64,000 nucleotides of DNA, from NCBI GenBank assembly GCA_022601195.1, contig JAHZIX010000017.1, positions 310,001-374,000 of the forward strand, in the 5' to 3' direction. The notes under the pieces were generated by a model, which made no database searches, was not told the DNA's origin, and saw nothing but the letters and a program-made list of their open reading frames with translations. This DNA is from Deltaproteobacteria bacterium. GTDB lineage: Bacteria; Acidobacteriota; Thermoanaerobaculia; Multivoradales; JAHZIX01. The translations under genes and the position numbers were made by a program. Below, piece by piece: positions 41,280 through 49,534 of the stretch. Each line of letters begins with the position of its first letter. The stretch's first letter is position 1.

Positions 41280-42584
41280 TCAGCCCTGCTCCGCGATTTT
41301 CTCCTTGAGGCTCCGAAGCCTCTCTTCTGCGGCGGTCAGGGTAGTGCTCCTGATGGCCCGGGTGCGATCATCTGTGACCGGAAGAGCCTTGGCCAGACGG
41401 ATCTCCTGCTCCAGGGCTTCGGCGGCTTCCTTCAGCTGATGGTTGGCTTCGTAGGCGTCCGCCAAGCCACTGAAAGAGGCGGCCACGGTAGGCTGGTACT
41501 GAACTCGGCGTTGAGCGACGGCGACAGCTTCTTCGGTGCGATCCAGGGCGATCAGGTGGCGGGTGATGAATCGCAGACAGTTGACGCTATTCCAGCGGTC
41601 CGCCCGCGGCAGCACATCGAAGCCCACTCGTTTCGATAGCTCCCGGTAGTACTTGTCGATATTTTCCAGAGCATCTCCCGGCTCGGCGACGAGATCCCGG
41701 TAGCGGGAAGCCCAAAGCTCATGAGGGAAATTCTGCTCTAGGGCAGATTGCACGGCCTTGATGAAAACCTCATAGTGATCCGCCTTGGGGACGACTTCCA
41801 CCCTCAGATCGAGGGCCGTTGACTGGCCAAAGCGCCTCTCCAGCTCATCGAGATTGGTCTGGTAGTCCAGGCGCTTCTGGATGTCGCTGTCCGCAACTCC
41901 AAGGTACAGCTTCGCCCTTCGTTTCGGAGCTTCAGCCAAAGCTTCTTCGAACGCATCCAAAAAGGTCTTGTCCTGGGCATAGCCCATGCCGATCATGTCG
42001 GCTGCGGCCACCAGGATGTGGCTACGAAAAAGATCGGGGGCATGGGTAAAGGTGTAAATGGGAAACAGACTGCTCCCAGAAACTCCGATGATCAGGCGAT
42101 AGGAGTTGGCTCGATAGTTCTTCTCGAGAAAGGGGATCACCTCTTTTTCGAGATGCTGCACACTGAGCTGGGGATCTCCGGAACCACCGAGGGTCTTCGC
42201 CCCCCACATGCCGTGGGTGTAGATGAGAGGAATATCTCCCATGTCGTTCAAGCTGACGACGATGGACTCTGGAATCCGCTCCCGTTCGCTAAGGAGTTTC
42301 ACCATACCGGCCAGGGTCGGGAAAAATCGATTGCCATGTCCACCGTTGATGAAGATCACCGGATAGGTGTGTTCTCTGGAGGACACTTCGAAGCCGTCCG
42401 GCAGGTAGATATTCATCGAGACGGTATCGGAGAGGATCGCGGACCGGAACTCGATCCGTTTCCCTATGGTGATCGGGGTTTCCTGTCCAGCTTCGAGCCC
42501 AGGCTGCTTGTTCCCAGGGAGTTGGCCCTGGGCGCCAGATGCAGCGAGGGCTGCGAGGAATATGGCTATGCTGATTTTTCTCAA
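41280..42584 (-). CDS. Secreted esterase (Fes/esterase D-like) with C-terminal TPR-like region
   Basis: From a TTG at 42584 the protein is about 434 aa with a signal peptide (RKISIAIFLAALAASGAQG). An alpha/beta hydrolase domain follows: TVSMNIYLPDGFE, YPVIFINGGHG, HLEKEVIPFLEKNYRA, the nucleophile elbow IGVSGSSLFP (G-x-S-x-S rather than G-x-S-x-G) and the catalytic His in KADHYEVF. The C-terminal third contains TPR-like helices (AVAVAQRRVQYQPTVAASFSGLADAYEANHQLKEAAEAL). The substrate is unknown. The ORF extends upstream to 42800, but those codons look non-coding; no ATG fits the signal peptide. Confidence 0.78.
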   Translation of the reverse strand: MRKISIAIFLAALAASGAQGQLPGNKQPGLEAGQETPITIGKRIEFRSAILSDTVSMNIYLPDGFEVSSREHTYPVIFINGGHGNRFFPTLAGMVKLLSERERIPESIVVSLNDMGDIPLIYTHGMWGAKTLGGSGDPQLSVQHLEKEVIPFLEKNYRANSYRLIIGVSGSSLFPIYTFTHAPDLFRSHILVAAADMIGMGYAQDKTFLDAFEEALAEAPKRRAKLYLGVADSDIQKRLDYQTNLDELERRFGQSTALDLRVEVVPKADHYEVFIKAVQSALEQNFPHELWASRYRDLVAEPGDALENIDKYYRELSKRVGFDVLPRADRWNSVNCLRFITRHLIALDRTEEAVAVAQRRVQYQPTVAASFSGLADAYEANHQLKEAAEALEQEIRLAKALPVTDDRTRAIRSTTLTAAEERLRSLKEKIAEQG

Positions 42585-43070
42585 GGTGGTCTCGTTTCTC
42601 TTCCTGGCTCCCTCTAACGGAGGAATCTTGCTGGAATACAAATTTGGGTGAACCTGGTTGACTTCTGCCCTGAGCCCCGTCGAGATCCTCTCAGTTCCGA
42701 AACTCACGGAGCTGGGAGCTTGTCGCTTCGATCTATCCCCTTGAATACGAACTCCTTGGGTTCGGGTTTCACGACTTTGGACTGAGTACTCGGAAGCCAT
42801 TATCCATCGACAACCCTACCCCGCCATTCCGGCAAAACTTGGTTCCGCTCCACAGTTCTCTCACCGGGCCCCAGAGCTCCCTCACCGAGTGTGGGCGAGA
42901 AGAAACTTGCTCATTGGATGACGGGATCGAGCTCAATAATCCGCTTAATAGAGTCTGGGGTGAACGATCACTACGCTCGGAGCCACTCCAGAAGATTGTT
43001 CAAAGCGTAGTTATGAAGTGGGCTCGACCTTTGGGCTCGCGAATCCAGTGCTTCCGGAAGGAGCGTTTTT
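42585..43070. other. Divergent intergenic region between esterase and VWD protein
   Basis: About 485 bp with no supported gene. It must carry divergent promoters. A good SD (GGAAGGAG) for the downstream gene lies at its right end. No operator was picked out. Confidence 0.35.
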
Positions 43071-45479
43071 ATGTGTCACACCCGTCTCCGCTCGAATCCT
43101 CAGTCACCGGAAACAAGGAGAGGTCGCAGCGACTGGCCTGCTAGCCAGAGTCTTCCGTGGGGAAACCTCGCTGGGAAGGTGCCGGCTGCCGTTCTCGCCC
43201 TGACTACTCTCGTCGCCCTGACGATCTCAGCTCCCTTCACCCCCACCACCTCCGCCTCCGAGCTGGACTCCGCAACTCCCACGGTCCTGCCTGCCCATGA
43301 AGTCAAGACTCCCGCAGGGGAGGAAGAACCGATCGCATCCATTGGTCATGGAGCCTTTTTCGACCACAGCGGCCAGCAGATCGTGCCGACGGCTGAGTTC
43401 GTTGCCCGGGCCCAGAGTTGGTACCGGGAAAGACTTCTGGCCAGGCTGGCTCCGCAGCAGGAAGCGGAATTCGACACTTTCGAACAGCGTTTGACCGAGG
43501 GCATGAGCCTGGACTCCCAAAGCCGCCTGGTGACCAATCAGCGCTCTCTGGAATGGCTGGCTACAAACTCCACCCTGACGGCGGAAGACGCTCGCATGCT
43601 GGGAAAGCTGAAAGCGTTGAAGAACCAGCTGAACTGGGTCCTGCCCCGCCGGGACGATCTCGAGGAGCTGCGAGAGCTCAAGGCTTTCAAGCCGGATTTG
43701 ATGCTCGAGAGCCGGCTCCAACGGCCGGAATTCAATCTGACACCCCAGACATCCCACTTGGTCACCACCAACAGCGGCCAGGACTACATCGATGAATGTG
43801 CCATGTGGAGTGTGCCGATTCCGCCCTCCATCGGCGTCTTGGACCCCGCCGGCCTGACCGGCTGGAGAAGCCTGGGCTTTATTCCCACGGGAGACCAATT
43901 CATCGTCGGGACTCCGGCGGAAGTCCGCGTTTTCGAGAGCAGCGACGGCATGTGCATCGCCCTGCCCCGGTACACCAACGGGGGCCTTGGTACGGTCTTC
44001 CTCGATGGCGTCATCTGCTTGAGCCAAATCACCTCGAAGGTCTGCTACTGGGACAACCAAATGGGCGGCGTCGGCTTCAACTTCGCCGCCGGCGATGAGA
44101 TTCCCATCGGGGTGCCGGACTTCACGGTGGATCCCATGCTCCGGTACCAAGGCGGAGGCGCGGAAATCGAGTTCGGTTCCGGTGGCATTTGCGCGGACTG
44201 CCACGCTGGTGAGAACCCTTACATCATTCACCCGGACTCGAACCTGGGCTCGGTTCTCTTCGGAGATATGGGCAGCTCCCCACTGAATCTTCCGACTTTC
44301 GGCCCTGACCGCCATGACCCCATCGTGGGCGGAAGCTGGCCTCAGAATGCCCTATCCCATGCCCAGCCTCTCGTTCCAGCGGCCTGCAGCGGCTGCCATA
44401 GCTTCGGAGGTTCCGGCGGACGGTTCCCTCATTTGTCCTCGGACATACCGGACTATTGCAACACCATCCTGGCCCAGGCGATCACCGACACCATGCCTCC
44501 CGGCTCTCCCGGCAGCCAAGCGGGAACCCCGGCCATCGTCAACTTCCAGGCCTTCTGCAACACGGCCCCTAGCTCCGGCCCCTCCAATCGGGGTGACCCT
44601 CATCTCACCACCACCAACGGCGTGCGCTACGACTTCCAGGCCGCCGGTGAGTTCGTATCTCTGCGCAACTCGGCCACGGGTTTCGAGCTGCAGACTCGCC
44701 AAACCCCGGTTCTCACCACCTTCACCCCCGGAGCCAACGCTCACACCGGCTTGTCGAGTTGCGTCAGCCTCAACACCGCAGCGGCGTTTCGCCTTGGTGA
44801 GCGCCGCATCAGCTATCAGCCACTGAGGGGCGGCGAGCAGATGCTGCTGCGCATCGATGGCCATCCGGTCACCCTCAACGAACGAGGCTTCGACCTGGGA
44901 GGGGGCAACTGGATCGCCAATGCTGCTGCCGGCGGAGGAATCGAGGTCACCGTGTCTGATGGAACTCGAGTGATCGTCACCCCCAACTACTGGTCATCCC
45001 AGGGCTATTGGTATCTCAATGTGGAAGTTCTCGATACGCCAGCTCGGGAGGGCACCATGGGTCACATTCTCGGCTCCGATTGGTTGCCCTTGGCCCCTAA
45101 CGGTTCGTCCTTTGGACCCGCTCCAGCCAGCATCCCCGCTCGGGATTTCTTGCTCAACCAGGTCTTCGCCAACGCCTGGCGGGTCACGAGCTCGACGAGT
45201 CTCTTCGACTACGAACCCGGCACCTCCACGGAGGACTTCACGGAGAAGCATTGGCCGCCCCCAAGTGGCACCTCCTGCACTGAGATTCCTTCCAATCCCT
45301 GGCCCGGTAGTGAACCCAGAAAGCCCGTGAAGGGAATGGACCTCCGCCGAGCCAAGACGCTCTGTAGCGTTATCGAGGACCAGGCGGCCTATGAGGAGTG
45401 CGTCTTTGACTTGAACCTCATGGGCGACCCAGCCATCGTCAACGCTTATCTGCTGACCCTACAGCTAAGAAATATGTAG
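43071..45479 (+). CDS. Large secreted protein with two CxxCH haem sites and a VWD-like domain
   Basis: The 802-aa protein has an unusually long basic N-terminus followed by a signal-like segment (VPAAVLALTTLVALTISA). Residues about 65-250 are a novel region shared with the neighbour pseudogene (SIGHGAFFDHSGQQIVPTAEFV). Two c-type haem motifs follow: CADCH (374-378) and CSGCH (439-443). From residue 508 GDPHLTTTNGVRYDFQAAGEFVSL opens a von Willebrand factor type D-like domain (to about 665). The C-terminal 140 residues (GTSTEDFTEKHWPPPSGTSC) are again shared with the paralogue. AAGGAG eight bases before ATG 43071 supports this start. The role is unknown; an extracytoplasmic redox/adhesion protein is a guess. 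Confidence 0.75.
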   Translation: MCHTRLRSNPQSPETRRGRSDWPASQSLPWGNLAGKVPAAVLALTTLVALTISAPFTPTTSASELDSATPTVLPAHEVKTPAGEEEPIASIGHGAFFDHSGQQIVPTAEFVARAQSWYRERLLARLAPQQEAEFDTFEQRLTEGMSLDSQSRLVTNQRSLEWLATNSTLTAEDARMLGKLKALKNQLNWVLPRRDDLEELRELKAFKPDLMLESRLQRPEFNLTPQTSHLVTTNSGQDYIDECAMWSVPIPPSIGVLDPAGLTGWRSLGFIPTGDQFIVGTPAEVRVFESSDGMCIALPRYTNGGLGTVFLDGVICLSQITSKVCYWDNQMGGVGFNFAAGDEIPIGVPDFTVDPMLRYQGGGAEIEFGSGGICADCHAGENPYIIHPDSNLGSVLFGDMGSSPLNLPTFGPDRHDPIVGGSWPQNALSHAQPLVPAACSGCHSFGGSGGRFPHLSSDIPDYCNTILAQAITDTMPPGSPGSQAGTPAIVNFQAFCNTAPSSGPSNRGDPHLTTTNGVRYDFQAAGEFVSLRNSATGFELQTRQTPVLTTFTPGANAHTGLSSCVSLNTAAAFRLGERRISYQPLRGGEQMLLRIDGHPVTLNERGFDLGGGNWIANAAAGGGIEVTVSDGTRVIVTPNYWSSQGYWYLNVEVLDTPAREGTMGHILGSDWLPLAPNGSSFGPAPASIPARDFLLNQVFANAWRVTSSTSLFDYEPGTSTEDFTEKHWPPPSGTSCTEIPSNPWPGSEPRKPVKGMDLRRAKTLCSVIEDQAAYEECVFDLNLMGDPAIVNAYLLTLQLRNM

Positions 45480-45503
45480 CTTCCGTTAGCTGCAGAGGAA
45501 CGT

Positions 45504-45545
45504 AGAGGGCTGCTGGCTGTGTGCAAGCATGGGCAGCAGCCCTCT
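45504..45545 (+). terminator. Intrinsic terminator after the VWD protein gene
   Basis: AGAGGGCTGCTG and CAGCAGCCCTCT form a perfect 12-bp stem around an 18-nt loop, followed by TTCGTTTTCC, 25 bases after the stop. Confidence 0.8.
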
Positions 45546-45784
45546 TTCGTTTTCCCTCGACGTTTAGGCCACCACGGCTGGCTTCGGCATCCCATCGTTT
45601 CCACCCCTCGAGACCCACTCCCTAGCTCTCCCCTCACGCTCCAATCCTAGCCGCGCCGCCCCTTCTTCGCCTTCAGTAACGAGAGAATTTTCTCCTTCGT
45701 TGAAGGATTCCAGAAACTCCTTGCGCCCTAGAGAGTAAGGCCGCTTCAGTTAGGACTTCCTCAGTCAAGGAAAGGAAGAAGGGG

Positions 45785-47013
45785 ATGAACGAGAAGAGAC
45801 GACCAAGAGGCCTCACTGAGTTTATTGGGTTGGGGATCTGCCTCTGGATGGTGTGTAACGAATCCAATGTGCAAGCTCAGATCACCGCAGACCCGACGTT
45901 GATACGGCGAACTGAGATCTTCAGCGATACCAGTCCCGCCATTCCAGTGAAGAGAAGCACCTGGGCTCCTACTGTCCTTCCAGCTCACGAGAAAGTTTCT
46001 CCGGCCCAGGAGGAGCCCATCGCCTACATAGGTCATGGCGCCTTTTTTGATCACAGCGGTGAGCAGATCGTGCCGACGGCGGAATTCGTTGACAAGGCAC
46101 AGAGCTGGTACCGGGCTCGGCTTCTCACCAGGCTCACGCCGGACCAGCATGCCGAATTCGCTCGCTTTGAACGGCGATTGACCGCAGGCATCAGCCTGGA
46201 CGAGCAAACGAACCTCATCGCGCATCAGCGCTCCCTCGACTGGTTATTGGCCAACTCCACCCTCACGGCAGAAGACGGTCGCATGCTGGGCAAGTTGAGA
46301 GCACTGAAATCTCGGCTGAATTGGGTACTGCCCCGGAGGGACGACCTCGAGGAGTTGAGAAATCTCAAGCCCTTTCAGGTTGACCTCATGCTGGAGAGCC
46401 GGCTTCGGCAGCCGGACTTCAACCCGACACCCCAGACGGACCACTTGGTCACCACCAACAGCGGCCAGCCCTACCTCGACGAATGCGCCTTGTGGAGGGT
46501 TCCAATCCCAAAACCTATTGGTATCTCAATATTGAAGTTCTCGACACGCCGGCCCGGGAGGGCACCATGGGCCCCGTCATGACCACCGACTGGCTACCCC
46601 TGGGTCCCAACGGTTTGTCCTTCGGGCCAGCACCGGGCACCCTTGCAGCCCGGGATGTGCTGCTCAATCAGGTTTTCGCCAACGCTTGGCGGGTCGATGA
46701 TTCTACGAGCCTCTTCGACTATCAACCAGGAACTTCCACAGCGTCCTTCACTGAAGCTGCCTGGCCCCCACCGAGCGGCACTGCCTGTACCGATATTCCC
46801 AGCACCCCGTGGCCGGGAGGTCGGCCGAGGGAACCAGTGAAAGGGATGAACCTCGATCGAGCCAAGATGCTTTGCCGAGTCATCAAGGACCCTGCCGCCT
46901 TTGAGGAATGCGTCTTCGACCTGAGACTCATGGGAGAAGCGGCCATGGCGGATGCTTATTCGATGACTCTGAAGCTCCTGGATTACTACCGCCTTAGCGC
47001 CACCGAGGAATAA
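45785..47013 (+). pseudogene. Decayed paralogue of the haem/VWD protein (internal deletion)
   Basis: ORF 45785-46582 matches residues about 65-255 of the upstream protein (APTVLPAHE, SIGHGAFFDHSG equivalent, NWVLPRRDDLEELR) up to YLDECALWRVPIP. At KPIG the frame runs into sequence that in the other frame (ORF 46483-47013) reads YWYLNIEVLDTPAREGTMG, the C-terminal part. About 1.18 kb, encoding both haem sites and nearly all of the VWD-like domain, is missing, with a frame change at the junction. The segment CTATTGGTATCTCAAT at the junction indicates a microhomology deletion. Both remaining parts are otherwise intact, so decay is recent. SD AAGAAGGGG precedes the ATG. Confidence 0.8.
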
Positions 47014-47172
47014 AAGCCCTTTCGGCTTCACCGTGTCGCGCCCTGGGCCGTTGGTCCTCTTTGAAGACCGAACGGGTATGGCTGAGTCGGTGAAGGTTGC
47101 CGCGTCAAACGGGTTAACACCTCTAAACGGTTACCTGAAAATAAAGATAGTCGAAGAAGTAACTTATCGCTC
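47014..47172. other. Intergenic sequence before the third Cys-rich peptide
   Basis: A gene-free stretch; with the promoter and 5' UTR downstream it totals about 380 bp. A small AAGCC-CTTTC-GGCTT hairpin lies just after the pseudogene stop. Confidence 0.3.
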
Positions 47173-47201
47173 TTGATAAATAAATACTCTCCGGCTATAT
47201 T
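47173..47201 (+). promoter_or_regulatory. Sigma-70 promoter of Cys-rich peptide 3
   Basis: TTGATA and TATATT are separated by 17 bp in a locally AT-rich stretch. Transcription would start near 47208, giving a 5' UTR of about 190 bases before the ATG at 47397. The structured element of peptides 1 and 2 is absent here. Confidence 0.65.
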
Positions 47202-47396
47202 GAATGAAAGTTCTGACCTAGTTCCCGTGAGCCCAGCGGGGTGGCAGCACTCAACAAGAATACGCGGGGCTCTCTGGTATGTGATCCGAGACCCAGGGGT
47301 CCTGAACTCAAGAAGAGATTCGACACCCCTGCTAAGGGCTTGACCATCTTGCGGTGAAGCCTGGCAAAGACCCACTTTCGCTTTTGGAGGCCTCCC

Positions 47397-47729
47397 ATGA
47401 AAAGAATCTCAGGAATGACCCTTATTGTTACCAGTCTCGTCGTGACGATTTTCTCGTTTTCCGCTTACGGTTCGGAGCAAGCGTTGGAAAGTCCGGCGCA
47501 AGTGAACTCATCGCCGGAAAGCGAGAGGATTGAGAACTCCGACTCAACCGCCGAGGCACCTCAGCAGCAAGTCATCTCATTTCTTAGCCCTCTGCATGCT
47601 GATTTGCTCGCTCCCCCATTGTCCATGGGGAATAGCTGCATTCCTGGGAGCAGATGCCGGGAGCCCGGACAATGTGGCATCGATGGTGTTTGCGTGGTCA
47701 TCTACCGCGTATGCCTTTGTCAATTCTAG
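47397..47729 (+). CDS. Small secreted Cys-rich peptide 3 (6-Cys variant)
   Basis: The 110-aa protein has a signal peptide (MTLIVTSLVVTIFSFSAYG), a Ser/Glu-rich spacer, the segment HADLLAPP, and a C-terminal 30-residue domain with cysteines at 81, 87, 93, 99, 106 and 108 (C-x5-C-x5-C-x5-C-x6-C-x-C). The overall plan and the DL-x-x-P motif before the cysteines recall peptides 1 and 2, but spacing differs. GGAGG precedes the ATG. It could be a knottin-like secreted peptide; no known family is assigned. Confidence 0.68.
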   Translation: MKRISGMTLIVTSLVVTIFSFSAYGSEQALESPAQVNSSPESERIENSDSTAEAPQQQVISFLSPLHADLLAPPLSMGNSCIPGSRCREPGQCGIDGVCVVIYRVCLCQF

Positions 47730-48002
47730 GAGAACTCTGGGTGGGTAGAGTACGAAGCCATATCCCTGGACCTGGGAGCGTCTCGCTTCCGCTAGACCTT
47801 CCCAGTCGTTGACCGCAGTATCGCCACCGAGCGCGCCTGCAAAGATGACTTGCGGGAACGAGATGAGAGCTACCTGATCCTCTCGCTCTCGGAGAACTGT
47901 TTCAAAGCTGCGAACTCACTTCCATCGGCAATCTGTGGCGCCGTGAGAACCGCGACTAACCCGAGGGAGATTCGTCCAACGGGGAAGCAGTTAGGCCCGC
48001 CC

Positions 48003-48281
48003 CTACTCCCCCGCCGGAGGCAGACCGACCAGACCGCAGTATTCGCGGTAGCCGCAGATCTTCTCTCCGCACACGTCCAGGGAGATGGCGACGAGTTTCT
48101 CGTAAGGCTTGCCTCGCAGCTCCCCTTCGCCTTCGAACTCGCCCCGATCCCCTTCCGCTGTTACGGAATCGATCTGGCGGATATGAATGCCTTTGGGAAA
48201 GGCCTTCGAAACGAACGCGAAGATCTCTTTCGCCTTGTGCTTGCCGTGGTGATTGCCCAGGAATTGGCCGCTGGGGAGCAC
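48003..48281 (-). CDS. SnoaL-like domain protein, N-terminally short
   Basis: The 92-aa ORF (GTG start) contains LPSGQFLGNHHGKHKAKEIFAFVSKAFPKGI and a beta-rich end (EFEGEGELRGKPYEKLVAISLDVCGEKICGYREYCGLV), the C-terminal two thirds of an NTF2/SnoaL domain. The expected first helix is missing and a TGA lies directly before the start, so it is probably a truncated copy. It follows the HMG-CoA lyase-like gene by 36 bp. Confidence 0.5.
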   Translation of the reverse strand: MLPSGQFLGNHHGKHKAKEIFAFVSKAFPKGIHIRQIDSVTAEGDRGEFEGEGELRGKPYEKLVAISLDVCGEKICGYREYCGLVGLPPAGE

Positions 48282-48317
48282 TCCTCAGCGGCTCTCGCGA
48301 AGATCTTGGTTTCTCTC

Positions 48318-49247
48318 CTACTGGTCCTGACGATTGCGATCCACCATCTCTCGATGGGTACCGGCTGCCAATACACGACTCGGTAGCTTACGGCCCAGGA
48401 AGCGGGCCAGCCGCTGTGAGGCTCGCCGCAAGCGGTCGAGATCGACTCCCGTCTCGACTCCCATGGTCTGGAGGGCATAGACCAAGTCCTCAGTGGCAAT
48501 ATTGCCCGTCGCACCCTTGATGATGGGACAGCCGCCGAGACCGCCGAAGGAAGTGTCAAAGGTGGTGACGCCCGCCTCGAGACCCGCCAGGGCATTCGCG
48601 ATGCCGAGGCCTCGAGTATCATGGAAGTGAAGCCACAAAGGCATTTCGGGCAGGGCTTCTTGGACACTCTGCACCAGGCTGCGCACTTGAACCGGGTTGC
48701 CCAGCCCGGCGGAATCTGCCAAACCAATCTGGGCACTGCCTCGCTGAGCGAACTGGCGAGCCAGATCGACCACTCGAGACTCCTCCACCAGACCTTCGAA
48801 AGGGCAACCAAAAGTTGCCGCCAGCACCGCTGCAACTGCAACGCCTCTGGGCTCGGCCAAGGCGAAGATTTCGCCGAAGACTTCCAAGGACTGGGCAACG
48901 GTCAGACCGACGTTGCGACGATTGTAGGTTTCGGTGACGCACGCCACCAACCGCAGCTCCTGGGTTCCCGCCTCGAGAGCCCGTTGAGCTCCCTTGAGAT
49001 TGGGGACTAGGGAGATCCGCTGGACGCCGCCCAGCTGGTGGGCAGCGGTCATGACCTCTACTGCATCGACCATCTGGGGAATGACCCGGGGGTGCACGAA
49101 GGAAGTAATCTCGATCTGGGAGAGGCCGGCTGCGGCCAACTCTTCTAGCAGCTGGATCTTCAGCTCGGTAGGAATGAAACGGTCTTCCGCTTGCAACCCG
49201 TCCCGAGGGCCGACTTCGACGATTTGAACTCGCTTCGGCAAGCTCAT
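48318..49247 (-). CDS. Hydroxymethylglutaryl-CoA lyase family protein
   Basis: The 309-aa protein has the HMGL TIM barrel: VEVGPRDGLQAE (active-site Asp/Gln), LHFHDTRGLGIANALAGLEAGV (metal-binding His) and the catalytic Cys loop FGGLGGCPIIKGATGN. HMG-CoA lyase cleaves 3-hydroxy-3-methylglutaryl-CoA into acetoacetate and acetyl-CoA. Its ATG overlaps the stop of the truncated isochorismatase-like gene, and the CoA-transferase gene is first in the operon, suggesting activation and cleavage of a branched dicarboxylic acid. Confidence 0.9.
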   Translation of the reverse strand: MSLPKRVQIVEVGPRDGLQAEDRFIPTELKIQLLEELAAAGLSQIEITSFVHPRVIPQMVDAVEVMTAAHQLGGVQRISLVPNLKGAQRALEAGTQELRLVACVTETYNRRNVGLTVAQSLEVFGEIFALAEPRGVAVAAVLAATFGCPFEGLVEESRVVDLARQFAQRGSAQIGLADSAGLGNPVQVRSLVQSVQEALPEMPLWLHFHDTRGLGIANALAGLEAGVTTFDTSFGGLGGCPIIKGATGNIATEDLVYALQTMGVETGVDLDRLRRASQRLARFLGRKLPSRVLAAGTHREMVDRNRQDQ

Positions 49248-49534
49248 ATGGGCTTCCTTTCAGAGCAGACCAAAGCTCTCATGGATTGGACCAAGGAGAT
49301 CACCTCACCGTAGTTGCCTTGAATATCCCGATGTTTGGCTCGGGCACCATTTGCTAGCTTTGTTGTGGCTTCCACCACCGATTCCAAGACCGAACCCAAG
49401 GGAGAAACAGGCTCGGTAAGGCCGCCAATGAGGTTTACGATCACTACTGCCGGACGGCATCCCGAAGACATAGCCCCCGTCAGGCCCCGAGAACGATAGC
49501 TCTCCAATGCTTCGCGTTGTCGGTTGGTGCTCAT
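49244..49534 (-). pseudogene. Truncated isochorismatase/N-carbamoylsarcosine amidase-like gene
   Basis: The 96-aa ORF begins ESYRSRGLTGAMSSGCRPAVVIVNLIGGLTEPVSPLGS, clearly like the N-terminus of N-carbamoylsarcosine amidase family proteins (YxxRG...RPAxxVVDxxxGFTDPxSPLG). The catalytic Asp position reads Asn, and after about 65 residues the sequence no longer resembles the family; the Lys and Cys of the triad are absent. It is nevertheless joined to both neighbours by ATGA overlaps, so it is translated as part of the operon. It may be a remnant kept for coupling or a new small protein. Confidence 0.65.

Noticed and set aside
40989-41639. 216-aa plus-strand ORF
   Set aside because: It overlaps the esterase gene antisense and covers the quinone oxidoreductase remnant in the wrong frame; the remnant itself was annotated instead.
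43227-44315. 362-aa minus-strand ORF opposite the haem/VWD gene
   Set aside because: It mirrors a strongly supported gene; composition (Val/Ala/Gly/Arg-rich) and lack of SD are typical of an antisense shadow in GC-rich DNA.
47850-48386. 178-aa plus-strand ORF opposite the SnoaL-like and HMG-CoA lyase genes
   Set aside because: Antisense to recognisable domains, no SD.
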